The notes beneath the pieces were generated by a model, which searched no databases, was not told the DNA's origin, and saw only the letters and a program-made list of their open reading frames with translations. The position numbers and the translations under genes were made by a program. Of a stretch of DNA of 7,604 nucleotides, positions 1-6,459 are shown in pieces. The first letter of the stretch is position 1, and each line of letters begins with the position of its first letter. Source of the DNA: JBAZGG01 sp041653015 (lineage in GTDB: Bacteria > Bacillota_I > Bacilli_A > RFN20 > CAG-826); assembly GCA_041653015.1 (NCBI GenBank), contig JBAZGG010000023.1, forward strand, positions 1 to 7,604, given 5' to 3'.

Positions 1-402
1 ATCCGCGACGGAGCCAGAAGCGCCATGACCGAAGTGATAATCGGTGCCAACAAACACTTCTTTAACACCTAGTTTTTTCAATATTTTATTCATAAAATCT
101 TCGGCGGAATAAGTGAATAAACTCTCGGAATTGGTCAGAACAATAAAATAGTCAACGCCCAACTTGCGAAGGATGATCTCGCGATCTTCAATCGTCGACA
201 GAATGCGCATGCTCTTGTTCGGAAAACCGATTGATACGCTGAAATCAAAACTCATCACTGCCACTTTGTATTTAGCGTTGGCACGAGCGTTTAAAATTAA
301 GTTTTGATGTCCGCGATGAAGGCCATCAAAAAAACCGAGGCAGATGGAAAGCGGTTCATCTAGTGAAAAGTTTTTTCGCAAGTCGATTTTAATCGTTTTC
401 AC
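1..402 (-). CDS. ribF: Bifunctional riboflavin kinase/FMN adenylyltransferase (FAD synthetase), N-terminal part
   Basis: RibF phosphorylates riboflavin to FMN and adenylates FMN to FAD in the cytoplasm. Only the first 134 residues are in the window, all within the N-terminal FMN adenylyltransferase domain; the C-terminal riboflavin kinase domain lies beyond base 1. Seen directly: the nucleotidyltransferase motif GFFDGLHRGH at residues 23-32 (family form GxFDGxHxGH), the segment IEDREIILRKLGVDYF at 71-86, and GTDYHFGHGASG at 119-130, which matches the family GxDFRFGxxxxG element. I chose the GTG start at 400-402 because AGAGAGGA lies 7 nt upstream and no ATG precedes the GFFDG motif in this frame. 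The start overlaps the end of truB by 14 nt, so translational coupling is likely. The truB-ribF pairing is classic in Firmicutes. The family call is very secure. Confidence 0.95.
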   Translation of the reverse strand, partial: MKTIKIDLRKNFSLDEPLSICLGFFDGLHRGHQNLILNARANAKYKVAVMSFDFSVSIGFPNKSMRILSTIEDREIILRKLGVDYFIVLTNSESLFTYSAEDFMNKILKKLGVKEVFVGTDYHFGHGASGSVAD

Positions 403-1249
403 TAGAAAATCCTCTCTTAGAATAATATAGACCATCTGAATGCTTTTCATATATCGCCAATGGTAGATTTTTGTTTTTTAAGAAGACGAGCGCTTCTTTG
501 CTCGGCAATGATAATGGTCGACCATTTTTAATATCCTTGAGCGTTGTAGCAGCGCTGATGTCGAGTGTCGGCATGTGCGAGAGAACATCGACGATCGAAA
601 GCATTTTATCCTCACCGATTGAGTCGAGAGCGATCGCATTTTCTAACAAGAAAGAACCGACTTTTGTTCTCGTCAGGTTGGACAGATAGCCAACAGTGCC
701 GAGTTTTACAGCTAAGTCTTCCCCGAGCGTTCGAATGTATGTTCCTTTTGAAACGTGGCAGATAAAGATGATGGAATTAGCAGTATAGTTTAAACATTTG
801 AGATCATAGATATTTATATCGCGTGGCTCTCGGGAGATTTCGATTCCTTCACGAGCATATTTATAGAGCGGTCTGCCCTGATGCTTTAAAGCGCTATACA
901 TAGGCGGCAGCTGCTTTTGGGGGCCGATGAATGAATCGAAAACTTCTTCAATCTTTGCTTTTGTGAGAATGGGGACATCTTTTGTCTCGACCACTTCGGT
1001 CGTTACATCGCCGCTCTCACGCCTTTCGCCCAGCGTCAATTCCGCGACATAGACTTTGTCTAAAGATTCTAAGAAAGATCCTATTTTTGTGGCGTCGTTA
1101 ACGGTGATGAGAAGCAAGCCGGTAGCGAATGGATCGAGGCTGCCGACATGACCGACTTTTTTCGTTCCTAATCTCTTGCAGACGAAATCGACGGCATCTC
1201 GCGAAGTGATGCCTTTCGGCTTATCGATGAGCAGAACACCATTTTTCAT
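389..1249 (-). CDS. truB: tRNA pseudouridine(55) synthase TruB
   Basis: TruB converts U55 in the T-arm of tRNAs to pseudouridine and also helps tRNA folding. The 286-aa length is normal for the family. Motifs seen: VGHVGSLDPFATGLL at residues 32-46 with the catalytic Asp39; KVYVAELTLG at 65-74; QLPPMYSALKHQGRPLYKYAREG at 113-135; and SKGTYIRTLGEDLA at 167-180. A short C-terminal region corresponds to the PUA-like part. The ATG at 1247-1249 gives the expected start (KNGVLLIDKPKG). It has only a weak AGG about 13 nt upstream. A TATAAT on this strand at 1273-1278 could be its own promoter, which would make sense because the preceding gene runs the other way. The 3' end overlaps ribF. In most Firmicutes truB follows rbfA directly; here about 3 kb separates them. 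Confidence 0.97.
   Translation of the reverse strand: MKNGVLLIDKPKGITSRDAVDFVCKRLGTKKVGHVGSLDPFATGLLLITVNDATKIGSFLESLDKVYVAELTLGERRESGDVTTEVVETKDVPILTKAKIEEVFDSFIGPQKQLPPMYSALKHQGRPLYKYAREGIEISREPRDINIYDLKCLNYTANSIIFICHVSKGTYIRTLGEDLAVKLGTVGYLSNLTRTKVGSFLLENAIALDSIGEDKMLSIVDVLSHMPTLDISAATTLKDIKNGRPLSLPSKEALVFLKNKNLPLAIYEKHSDGLYYSKRGFSSEND
410..417 (-). promoter_or_regulatory. Ribosome binding site of ribF, inside truB
   Basis: On the minus strand this reads AGAGAGGA, 7 nt before the GTG codon at 402-400. It lies within the last codons of truB. It supports GTG as the ribF start, since no other Shine-Dalgarno/start pair precedes the nucleotidyltransferase motif. Confidence 0.6.
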
Positions 1250-1265
1250 TATAGAAGTTTAACCT

Positions 1266-1284
1266 GATAGATATTATAATCTAT
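1266..1284. promoter_or_regulatory. Candidate bidirectional promoter with symmetric -10 region
   Basis: The 44-bp region between the divergent truB and ttcA-GNAT starts contains ATATTATAAT at 1271-1280. Read on the plus strand it gives TATAAT at 1275-1280; read on the minus strand it gives TATAAT at 1278-1273. Both are perfect -10 consensus sequences and they overlap. The core is flanked by a 6-bp inverted repeat, ATAGAT (1267-1272) and ATCTAT (1279-1284). The -35 elements are poor: TAGAAG at 1252-1257 for the plus strand, and TTGCTT at 1303-1298 for the minus strand with a long spacer of 19 nt. Predicted start sites would be near 1287 (plus) and 1266 (minus). The inverted repeat could also be an operator. 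This is inference from sequence alone. Confidence 0.5.
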
Positions 1285-1293
1285 TTTGTAGTT

Positions 1294-2487
1294 ATGAAAG
1301 CAATAAGAATTATCTTAGCGGACATTCGAAAGGCTGATAAAAAGTTTTCGCTCTTTCACCATGGCGATCGAATTGCCATCGGCGTCTCCGGAGGAAAAGA
1401 TTCGTTGACGCTTCTCTATGCTCTGCATCTATACCGCAAATTTTCCAAAGTTGATTTTACAATTATTCCCGTGACGATCGATCTCGGATTCGATGGTTTT
1501 GATGCGACAAAGATTAAGGAGTACTGCTCCACTTTAAATCTAGAGCTGCATGTCGATGATGCGCGCTTTGTCTATCAAGTTCTCAAAGAGAAACAAGGAA
1601 GAGATAAACATCTCCCATGCGCCATCTGCTCGCGAATGAAAAAAGCGGCGATCAACAAGATGGCGAAGGAATTAGACTGCAATAAAGTCGCCTTTGCTCA
1701 TCACGCTAACGACGCGATTGAGACGCTATTCATGAATGAGATATTCGGCTCTCGCATAGCGACATTTGAACCGAAGATGCTTCTCGAACGGGCGGGAATT
1801 GAATTCATTCGCCCTCTTTGTCTCGCGAGCGAAGAAGATATCATCCGCTGCGCTAAAGAAGAGCGATTGCCCGTCTTGCCGATCGTCTGTCCCGCGGATA
1901 AGAAGACATCGCGAGAAGATATCAAAAACATGTTGAAAAAACTTTATAAAATATATCCTTTTGCGCAAGAGAATTTCTTGACGATGCTCAGCAATTTCGA
2001 GCAGGAATCCCTATGGGGAAAAAGAATATTCTATGAAATAGAGGGCACCGACCTCTCGCTCAAGCCCGTCCTCAGCAAAGAGGATGCCATTGACATGATG
2101 CGAATTCGCGTCAAAGAGTTCGTTGAAAAAGAAGGGTTTAGTTTCGATGAAGAGTTCGACGGAAGCGACTCCATCACCAATAACTTTCTCATCCTTTTAA
2201 AGAATCAGCCCATCGGTGCGATTCGCTATATAAAAGTGAGAGCGAACGAATACAAGATCTCACGTTTCGCCATCTTAGAAGAGCATCAAAAGCATGGATA
2301 TGGTTCACTCGTGATGAAAGAGATCGAGGCGATGCTCTCTCGCGAGGTCAATCCTTTGAAACTGAGCCTCGATGCGCAAGACGCCTATCTCTCGTTCTAT
2401 CAAAAATTAGGCTATGAAATAAAAGGAGATTCGTTCCTCGAAGGAAAGATCTCCCATCATAAAGTCGAAAAGTATATTGAAAAGTAA
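1294..2487 (+). CDS. TtcA-like PP-loop tRNA thiolation domain fused to a YjcF-like GNAT acetyltransferase
   Basis: This is a two-domain protein of 397 aa. Residues 1 to about 235 match the TtcA family, which uses ATP and an Fe-S cluster to make 2-thiocytidine at tRNA position 32. Visible: PP-loop SGGKDS 32-37, the CxxC pair Cys109/Cys112 followed by SRMKK, AHHANDAIET 135-144, IRPL 172-175, and a third cysteine Cys199 in VCP, the pattern of the TtcA cluster ligands. Residues about 252-397 match GNAT acetyltransferases of the YjcF/ElaA type: RIRVKEFVEKEG 270-281, DEEFDG 285-290, acetyl-CoA motif QKHGYG 332-337, AQ 361-362, FYQKLGY 368-374 and a terminal FLEGKISH. The ATG has no Shine-Dalgarno sequence, but the family alignment begins right there. 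It is the only plus-strand gene, convergent with the permease (3-nt gap) and divergent from truB. Both domain families are secure; the substrate and the role of the acetyltransferase are unknown. Confidence 0.9.
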   Translation: MKAIRIILADIRKADKKFSLFHHGDRIAIGVSGGKDSLTLLYALHLYRKFSKVDFTIIPVTIDLGFDGFDATKIKEYCSTLNLELHVDDARFVYQVLKEKQGRDKHLPCAICSRMKKAAINKMAKELDCNKVAFAHHANDAIETLFMNEIFGSRIATFEPKMLLERAGIEFIRPLCLASEEDIIRCAKEERLPVLPIVCPADKKTSREDIKNMLKKLYKIYPFAQENFLTMLSNFEQESLWGKRIFYEIEGTDLSLKPVLSKEDAIDMMRIRVKEFVEKEGFSFDEEFDGSDSITNNFLILLKNQPIGAIRYIKVRANEYKISRFAILEEHQKHGYGSLVMKEIEAMLSREVNPLKLSLDAQDAYLSFYQKLGYEIKGDSFLEGKISHHKVEKYIEK

Positions 2488-2490
2488 TTA

Positions 2491-3330
2491 TTATTTCAAG
2501 TCTTTGTTAGCGAATAGATAAGCGCCTAAGGCGAGGAATCCACCCGATAACACGATTGAGACGATCGCTGTTTTCACGAAGAATAATCCATTCATATAAT
2601 CGCCTGGAACAGATAGTCCAGAAGATAGCGAGAAGGAATTTAAATTGACCAGCGCATAGCTCTGATAGAAATAGACCCATTCGAGCAATTCGCGATTAGC
2701 TTGAACCATCAACATATCTGGAATGAACTGTGTCAACAGAGTGATCGAGAGCGTGCCGACGACGGGAACGACGGTCGAAAGGACGATCGCTAAGCCCATC
2801 TGCGTGACGTTCATCGCGATGAAGCAAGTGAAGCACACGATGGCAAAAGTGCACAGGCACGACATCGCATATTGACCGAAGAACGCTGCGACATTGCTCG
2901 CATCGATGCCCAAAGGCATCTGAAAAGCTAATCCCGTCAGAATAGTGACGATTTGATAGAGGAATAAAAGAGCGAAAGATATAACTCCAATTAAGATTGA
3001 ATCAGCAAAGAAGATCTCTGTTTTTGAATAGCCGGAGACCACTTGGTTGCGAATGGTGCCATAGCGCATCTCTTTCGCGACGTATGAGATATTCATCACG
3101 TTGATCATGATGAGTGGCACAGACGATTGCTGGAAGGCCAAAAAGATGAGCATGCCGATATTGATGAATGATTCGCCAGTAGAACCGGTATCTAATGATT
3201 TGATCGATTCGTTGACGAAGAAGTAGATGAACACATAAAAAATAGCGATGCCCAAAGTGATGAGCGTCTGCACCAGCATCGATCGATCGCGAACGAGGCG
3301 ATAAAACTGAAGTTTCAATAGATTAGTCAT
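2491..3330 (-). CDS. ABC-2 type transporter permease subunit
   Basis: This is an integral membrane subunit of 279 aa, presumably working as a dimer with the adjacent ATPase. Hydrophobic segments are visible at about residues 20-38, 56-78, 108-135, 147-173, 177-203 and 251-274, giving six predicted membrane spans. The cytoplasmic N-terminus (LLKLQFYRLVRDRS) and the loop EMRYGTIRNQVVSGYSKTEIF at 87-107, with E87, G91, T92 and R94, are typical of ABC-2 permeases of the BcrB/NatB/lantibiotic-immunity kind. The start overlaps the ATPase stop by 8 nt and has GGAGG 8 nt upstream, so the pair is translationally coupled. The substrate cannot be read from the sequence; peptides, lipids, ions or drugs are all possible for this class. 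No substrate-binding protein or second permease is next to it, so it is probably an exporter or a self-protection pump. Confidence 0.88.
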   Translation of the reverse strand: MTNLLKLQFYRLVRDRSMLVQTLITLGIAIFYVFIYFFVNESIKSLDTGSTGESFINIGMLIFLAFQQSSVPLIMINVMNISYVAKEMRYGTIRNQVVSGYSKTEIFFADSILIGVISFALLFLYQIVTILTGLAFQMPLGIDASNVAAFFGQYAMSCLCTFAIVCFTCFIAMNVTQMGLAIVLSTVVPVVGTLSITLLTQFIPDMLMVQANRELLEWVYFYQSYALVNLNSFSLSSGLSVPGDYMNGLFFVKTAIVSIVLSGGFLALGAYLFANKDLK

Positions 3331-4249
3331 TTTCCAATCCTCCGATCAAATTCAAGAAGTAATCTTCAAGACCGTTTTCTTCTTCGTGAACCTTGCTCAC
3401 CTTGACACCGGCTTGAAACAAGAGAGCCAAGATATCAGCGACATTATCGACGCCGAACACTTTGATTTCATGTCCCGATACTTCAGTGCTAGATAGAGGA
3501 TTTTTACTCTTGATCAAAGAGACGGCTTTCTCCACATCATCCGTTTCGATGAGAAGAGATTTCTTCGTCTTTTCAAACAGCTCTTCAGCGGAGATCTCTT
3601 TGATGAGTTGACCGTGATCGATAAAACCATAGGTCGTCGCAAATTTGGAGAGTTCGCTGAGGATGTGAGAGGAGACGAGCATCGTGATGCCCATCTCTCT
3701 ATTAATTTTGATCAACAGTTCGCGCATCTCGCGAATACCTTCTGGATCCAATCCATTTGTCGGCTCGTCGAGAATGAGCAATTCCGGATTGCCTAAAATT
3801 GACATGGCGATGCCGAGTCTCTGCCTCATGCCCAAAGAAAAATCTTTAACTTTTCTTTTGGAATCGATGATTTCATCGAGTCCCACTTCTTCGAGGCGGC
3901 TGCGGATCACTTTTGGATCGTTGATCCCTAGCAAAATGCAGCGCGTCATCAAATTCTCTTTGGCGGTTAAATCAGAATAGAGCGCTGGTGTCTCCACCAT
4001 GGCGGCAATTCTTCTTCTCGCCTTCAATAACTCTTTGGGATTGTCGACGCCGAAGAGCGAATATGTTCCAGATGTCGGCTTGGCCACGCCGGTCAAGAGG
4101 CGGATGAGCGTCGTCTTGCCCGCACCATTTTTTCCGACGAAGCCATAGATATCGCCTTTATGGATCGTTAAATTAACTTTGTCGACCGCGTGTATACCGC
4201 GATAATACTTACAGATTTCATCTGTTTTGACAATGATTTCTCTATTCAT
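3323..4249 (-). CDS. ABC transporter ATP-binding protein, BcrA/LanF-like
   Basis: This 308-aa cytoplasmic ATPase should drive the permease encoded behind it. Motifs seen: Walker A GKNGAGKTT 39-47; signature FSLGMRQR 127-134 (the FSLGM form of LSGGQ); Walker B LLILDEP 147-153; D-loop GLD 156-158; switch His185 in SSHILSEL. At the Q-loop position the sequence is MVETPALYSDLTAKENL, with Glu86 in place of Gln, as in lantibiotic-immunity LanF proteins and bacitracin-resistance BcrA-type ATPases. About 90 residues follow the nucleotide-binding domain (roughly 220-308) and form the variable C-terminal extension of this subfamily. The ATG follows the rbfA stop codon with no intervening base and has a strong AAAGGAG 6 nt upstream, so it belongs to the translation operon transcript. 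The class is certain; the transported substrate is not known. Confidence 0.93.
   Translation of the reverse strand: MNREIIVKTDEICKYYRGIHAVDKVNLTIHKGDIYGFVGKNGAGKTTLIRLLTGVAKPTSGTYSLFGVDNPKELLKARRRIAAMVETPALYSDLTAKENLMTRCILLGINDPKVIRSRLEEVGLDEIIDSKRKVKDFSLGMRQRLGIAMSILGNPELLILDEPTNGLDPEGIREMRELLIKINREMGITMLVSSHILSELSKFATTYGFIDHGQLIKEISAEELFEKTKKSLLIETDDVEKAVSLIKSKNPLSSTEVSGHEIKVFGVDNVADILALLFQAGVKVSKVHEEENGLEDYFLNLIGGLEND
3339..3343 (-). promoter_or_regulatory. Ribosome binding site of the ABC permease
   Basis: GGAGG on the minus strand, 8 nt before the permease ATG and inside the 3' end of the ATPase gene. It confirms the ATG at 3330-3328 and tight coupling of the two exporter subunits. Confidence 0.65.
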
Positions 4250-4624
4250 TTATTTCTCCTTTTTCTTATTGATTAAATCTAATTCCTGTCGATCTTTTTT
4301 TAAAGCTTTTTCTAGTGAATCGATCTTCTCGAATGTATTGTCGAGAACGAAACTCACCTCGGGGGTCTTTCGGATATCGAGCTTCGAAGCGAGTTTGCTT
4401 CGAACGAATCCGCGAGCCTTATTGAGCTCCGCTAAATTCTGCGCGGGATATTTCGCATTTAAGNNNNNNNNNNTGACGTAGACTTTCGCATAGGAGAAGT
4501 CGCTCGAAACATCGACTTCAGAAATAGTGACGAATCCAATCTTTGGATTCTTGACCTCAAATTGCACTATCTCGCGAATATTTTTTCCGATGATGGAAAT
4601 GATTCTCTCTTGACGGTTGGCCAT
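4250..4624 (-). CDS. rbfA: 30S ribosome-binding factor RbfA
   Basis: RbfA binds the 30S subunit and assists late 16S rRNA 5'-end maturation and cold adaptation. The protein is about 124 aa, the usual size. Family landmarks are clear: MANRQERIISIIGKNIREIV at the start, NPKIGFVTISEVDVS followed by AKVYV in the KH-like fold, then LNKARGFVRSKLASKLDIRKTPEVSFVLDN. Two starts lie in tandem, GTG at 4627-4625 and ATG at 4624-4622. I chose ATG because GGAG lies 8 nt upstream and MANR fits the family start. The infB TGA shares one base with this ATG (TGATG), implying coupled translation. A run of ten Ns interrupts the codons after AKVYV. The frame reads through it, and the distance to LNKARGF is about the family norm, so the gene is probably intact. 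The stop codon abuts the ABC ATPase start. Confidence 0.95.
   Translation of the reverse strand: MANRQERIISIIGKNIREIVQFEVKNPKIGFVTISEVDVSSDFSYAKVYVXXXXLNAKYPAQNLAELNKARGFVRSKLASKLDIRKTPEVSFVLDNTFEKIDSLEKALKKDRQELDLINKKKEK
4256..4262 (-). promoter_or_regulatory. Strong ribosome binding site of the ABC ATPase
   Basis: AAAGGAG on the minus strand, 6 nt before the ATG at 4249 and inside the last lysine/glutamate codons of rbfA. It is close to the consensus, so the exporter ATPase should be translated efficiently from the rbfA-containing message. Confidence 0.65.
4464..4473. other. Assembly gap of ten Ns inside rbfA
   Basis: Ten undetermined bases interrupt rbfA between AKVYV and LNAKYPAQ. The reading frame is kept if the gap is truly 10 nt. 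Compared from memory with Bacillus RbfA, the spacing to the LNKARGF element differs by only about one residue, so the gap length is probably near its true value. This may be scaffold padding or masked low-quality bases. Confidence 0.97.
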
Positions 4625-6459
4625 CACTTCTTCTCCACCATCTGATAGCCTTCGACAATATCCAATTCTTTAAGGTCATTGAAATTTTCAATTGTGAGAC
4701 CGCATTCAAATCCTTCTTTTACTTCTTTGGCATCGTCTTTGAATCTCTTCAAAGAGCCGAGTTTGCCATTATAGATGACGAGTCCATCGCGGATGAGCCG
4801 AACGTGTTCATTCGATTTTATAAAGCCTTCGGTGACATAGCATCCAGCGATCGTGCCCACTTTGGACACCTTGTAGAGTATTCGCACTTCCGCTTGTCCG
4901 CTCACCTGTTCGACCATCTCCACTTTGAGCATGCCTTTCAATGCGCTCTCCATCTCTTCGATCAACTTGTAGATGATGGAGTGAAGACGAATCTCAACTT
5001 CTTTATCTTTGGCTTTAGCCTTGATGAGAGCGCTCGGGCGAACGTTGAAACCATAGATGATGGCGTTGGAGGCATTGGCGAGAAGGACATCGCTTTCGGT
5101 GATGGCTCCCGCACCAGAGGATATGACGTTTACTTTGATATCTGAAATATTAATTTTCTCCAATGACGATTTAAGAGCTTCCGCCGAACCCGTATTGTCA
5201 GCTTTGATGATGACGTTGATGTCTTGGACTTCACCTTCATGGATGCGGTTGTATAGATCATTCAGTGACAAAGCGCTGGAGCCGTGGCGTTTATTCTCCT
5301 CTTGAATCAAGCGTCGCTTATCAGCGATTTCTCGCGCTTGTTTTTCAGTCGGAAAGGCCATGAAGTGATCGCCAGCATTAGGAATCTCGCTCAAGCCGAT
5401 GACGCTCACCGGGGTTGATGGAGTCGCTGATTTGATCACTTTGTTATATTCATTGGTCAGCCGCCTAATTTTGCCATAGGCGCTGCCGACGACGACGTAA
5501 TCCTGATTGGATAAAGTGCCATTCTGCACTAAGAGCGTAGCTTTTGGTCCTTCGCCCTTGTCGAGTTTGGCTTCTAAGACGGTTCCCATCGCATAGCGAG
5601 CAGGATTAGCTTTTAATTCCTGCATCTCCGCGACGACGAGAATATTTTCGAGCAGATTATCAATGCCGATTTTCTTTTTGGCCGAGATCTCGAGGAAGAT
5701 ATTGCTTCCGCCGTATTCTTCAGCGATGATATCGTAACTCAATAGTTGCGTTTTAACCTTTCCTGGGTTAGCGCCTTCTTTATCTATTTTATTGATGGCG
5801 ACGATGATTGGAACATTAGCGGCTTTCGCGTGTTCGATCGCTTCTTTCGTCTGTGGCATGACGCCATCATCAGCGGCGACGACGAGGATGACGATATCCG
5901 TCACGCTCGCTCCACGAGAGCGCATCGCGGTGAAAGCTTCATGCCCTGGAGTATCGATAAAAGTAATCTTTTTTCCTTTATATTCTCTTTGATAGGCACC
6001 GATGGCTTGTGAGATGCCACCAACTTCGCTATCGACGAGATGAGATGAGCGAATAGCATCGATTAGAGTCGTTTTGCCGTGATCGACGTGCCCCATGATA
6101 GTGACCACTGGTGGTCGCTCTTTTAGATCCTTGGGATTATCGACGAATTCCATCTCTTCGAAATTCTCTTCTTTAACCATCTTTTCTTTTTTGAAATCGT
6201 AGCCGAATTGCAGACAGATGATGCCGATCGTCTCATCATCGAGATTTTGATTGATCGTGACCATCTTTTTGCTATCGACGAATAGAAACTTGATGATATC
6301 GGTCGCTGGAATATTCAATTGTTTTGATAGCTCCGCCACGTTGATATCGCCATGGTAGACGAAAATACCGCCGTTCAACTTGTTGCGTTCAGTCTTGTGC
6401 GAAGCATTCCCATCTTGGGGAATATTGCTCACGCGATGTGGCTTATTCGATTGATTCAT
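4624..6459 (-). CDS. infB: Translation initiation factor IF-2
   Basis: IF2 is the GTPase that recruits initiator fMet-tRNA to the 30S subunit and promotes 50S joining. The protein is 611 aa. A short N-terminal region of about 115 residues holds one IF2-N-like module (NVAELSKQLNIPATDIIKFLF), followed by the G domain with G1 GHVDHGKT 123-130, G2 GGISQAIGA, G3 DTPGH 169-173 with the catalytic His173, G4 NKID 223-226 and G5 SAK 259-261. Domains II, III and the C-terminal fMet-tRNA-binding domain (SKVGTIAGCYVTEG) follow. It lacks the long disordered N-terminus of E. coli IF2 and is also shorter than Bacillus IF2, resembling compact Mollicutes forms. Tandem starts TTG (6462) and ATG (6459) occur; AAGGAGG sits 7 nt before the ATG, which decides the start. 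TGATG overlaps link it to ylxQ upstream and rbfA downstream. Confidence 0.98.
   Translation of the reverse strand: MNQSNKPHRVSNIPQDGNASHKTERNKLNGGIFVYHGDINVAELSKQLNIPATDIIKFLFVDSKKMVTINQNLDDETIGIICLQFGYDFKKEKMVKEENFEEMEFVDNPKDLKERPPVVTIMGHVDHGKTTLIDAIRSSHLVDSEVGGISQAIGAYQREYKGKKITFIDTPGHEAFTAMRSRGASVTDIVILVVAADDGVMPQTKEAIEHAKAANVPIIVAINKIDKEGANPGKVKTQLLSYDIIAEEYGGSNIFLEISAKKKIGIDNLLENILVVAEMQELKANPARYAMGTVLEAKLDKGEGPKATLLVQNGTLSNQDYVVVGSAYGKIRRLTNEYNKVIKSATPSTPVSVIGLSEIPNAGDHFMAFPTEKQAREIADKRRLIQEENKRHGSSALSLNDLYNRIHEGEVQDINVIIKADNTGSAEALKSSLEKINISDIKVNVISSGAGAITESDVLLANASNAIIYGFNVRPSALIKAKAKDKEVEIRLHSIIYKLIEEMESALKGMLKVEMVEQVSGQAEVRILYKVSKVGTIAGCYVTEGFIKSNEHVRLIRDGLVIYNGKLGSLKRFKDDAKEVKEGFECGLTIENFNDLKELDIVEGYQMVEKK

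Noticed and set aside
471..765. Plus-strand open frames opposite truB
   Set aside because: They overlap a fully conserved truB frame and show no recognisable domain, so they are shadow frames.
1701..1968. Minus-strand open frames opposite the ttcA-GNAT gene
   Set aside because: They lie inside the conserved PP-loop domain coding region, have no motif and no ribosome binding signal that I could see; shadow frames.
1294..2010. TilS (tRNA-Ile lysidine synthetase) as the identity of the PP-loop domain
   Set aside because: The CxxC pair followed by SRMKK, the third cysteine in VCP and the HHANDAIET element fit TtcA better than TilS, which lacks these cysteine ligands.
2477..2499. Inverted repeat TTGAAA/TTTCAA spanning the convergent stops of ttcA-GNAT and the permease, as a bidirectional terminator
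   Set aside because: The stem is only 6 bp, AT-rich, with an 11-nt loop and no clear U-tract on the plus strand. It is too weak to call a terminator.
2491..4249. The exporter block as part of a lantibiotic or bacteriocin biosynthetic cluster
   Set aside because: No precursor peptide, modification enzyme, protease or two-component regulator is present; neighbours are housekeeping genes. Only the ATPase subfamily resemblance supports it.
1250..4249. Mobile element, integrase site or CRISPR array around the inserted block
   Set aside because: I found no transposase or integrase gene, no matching terminal repeats, no target duplication and no regularly spaced repeats.
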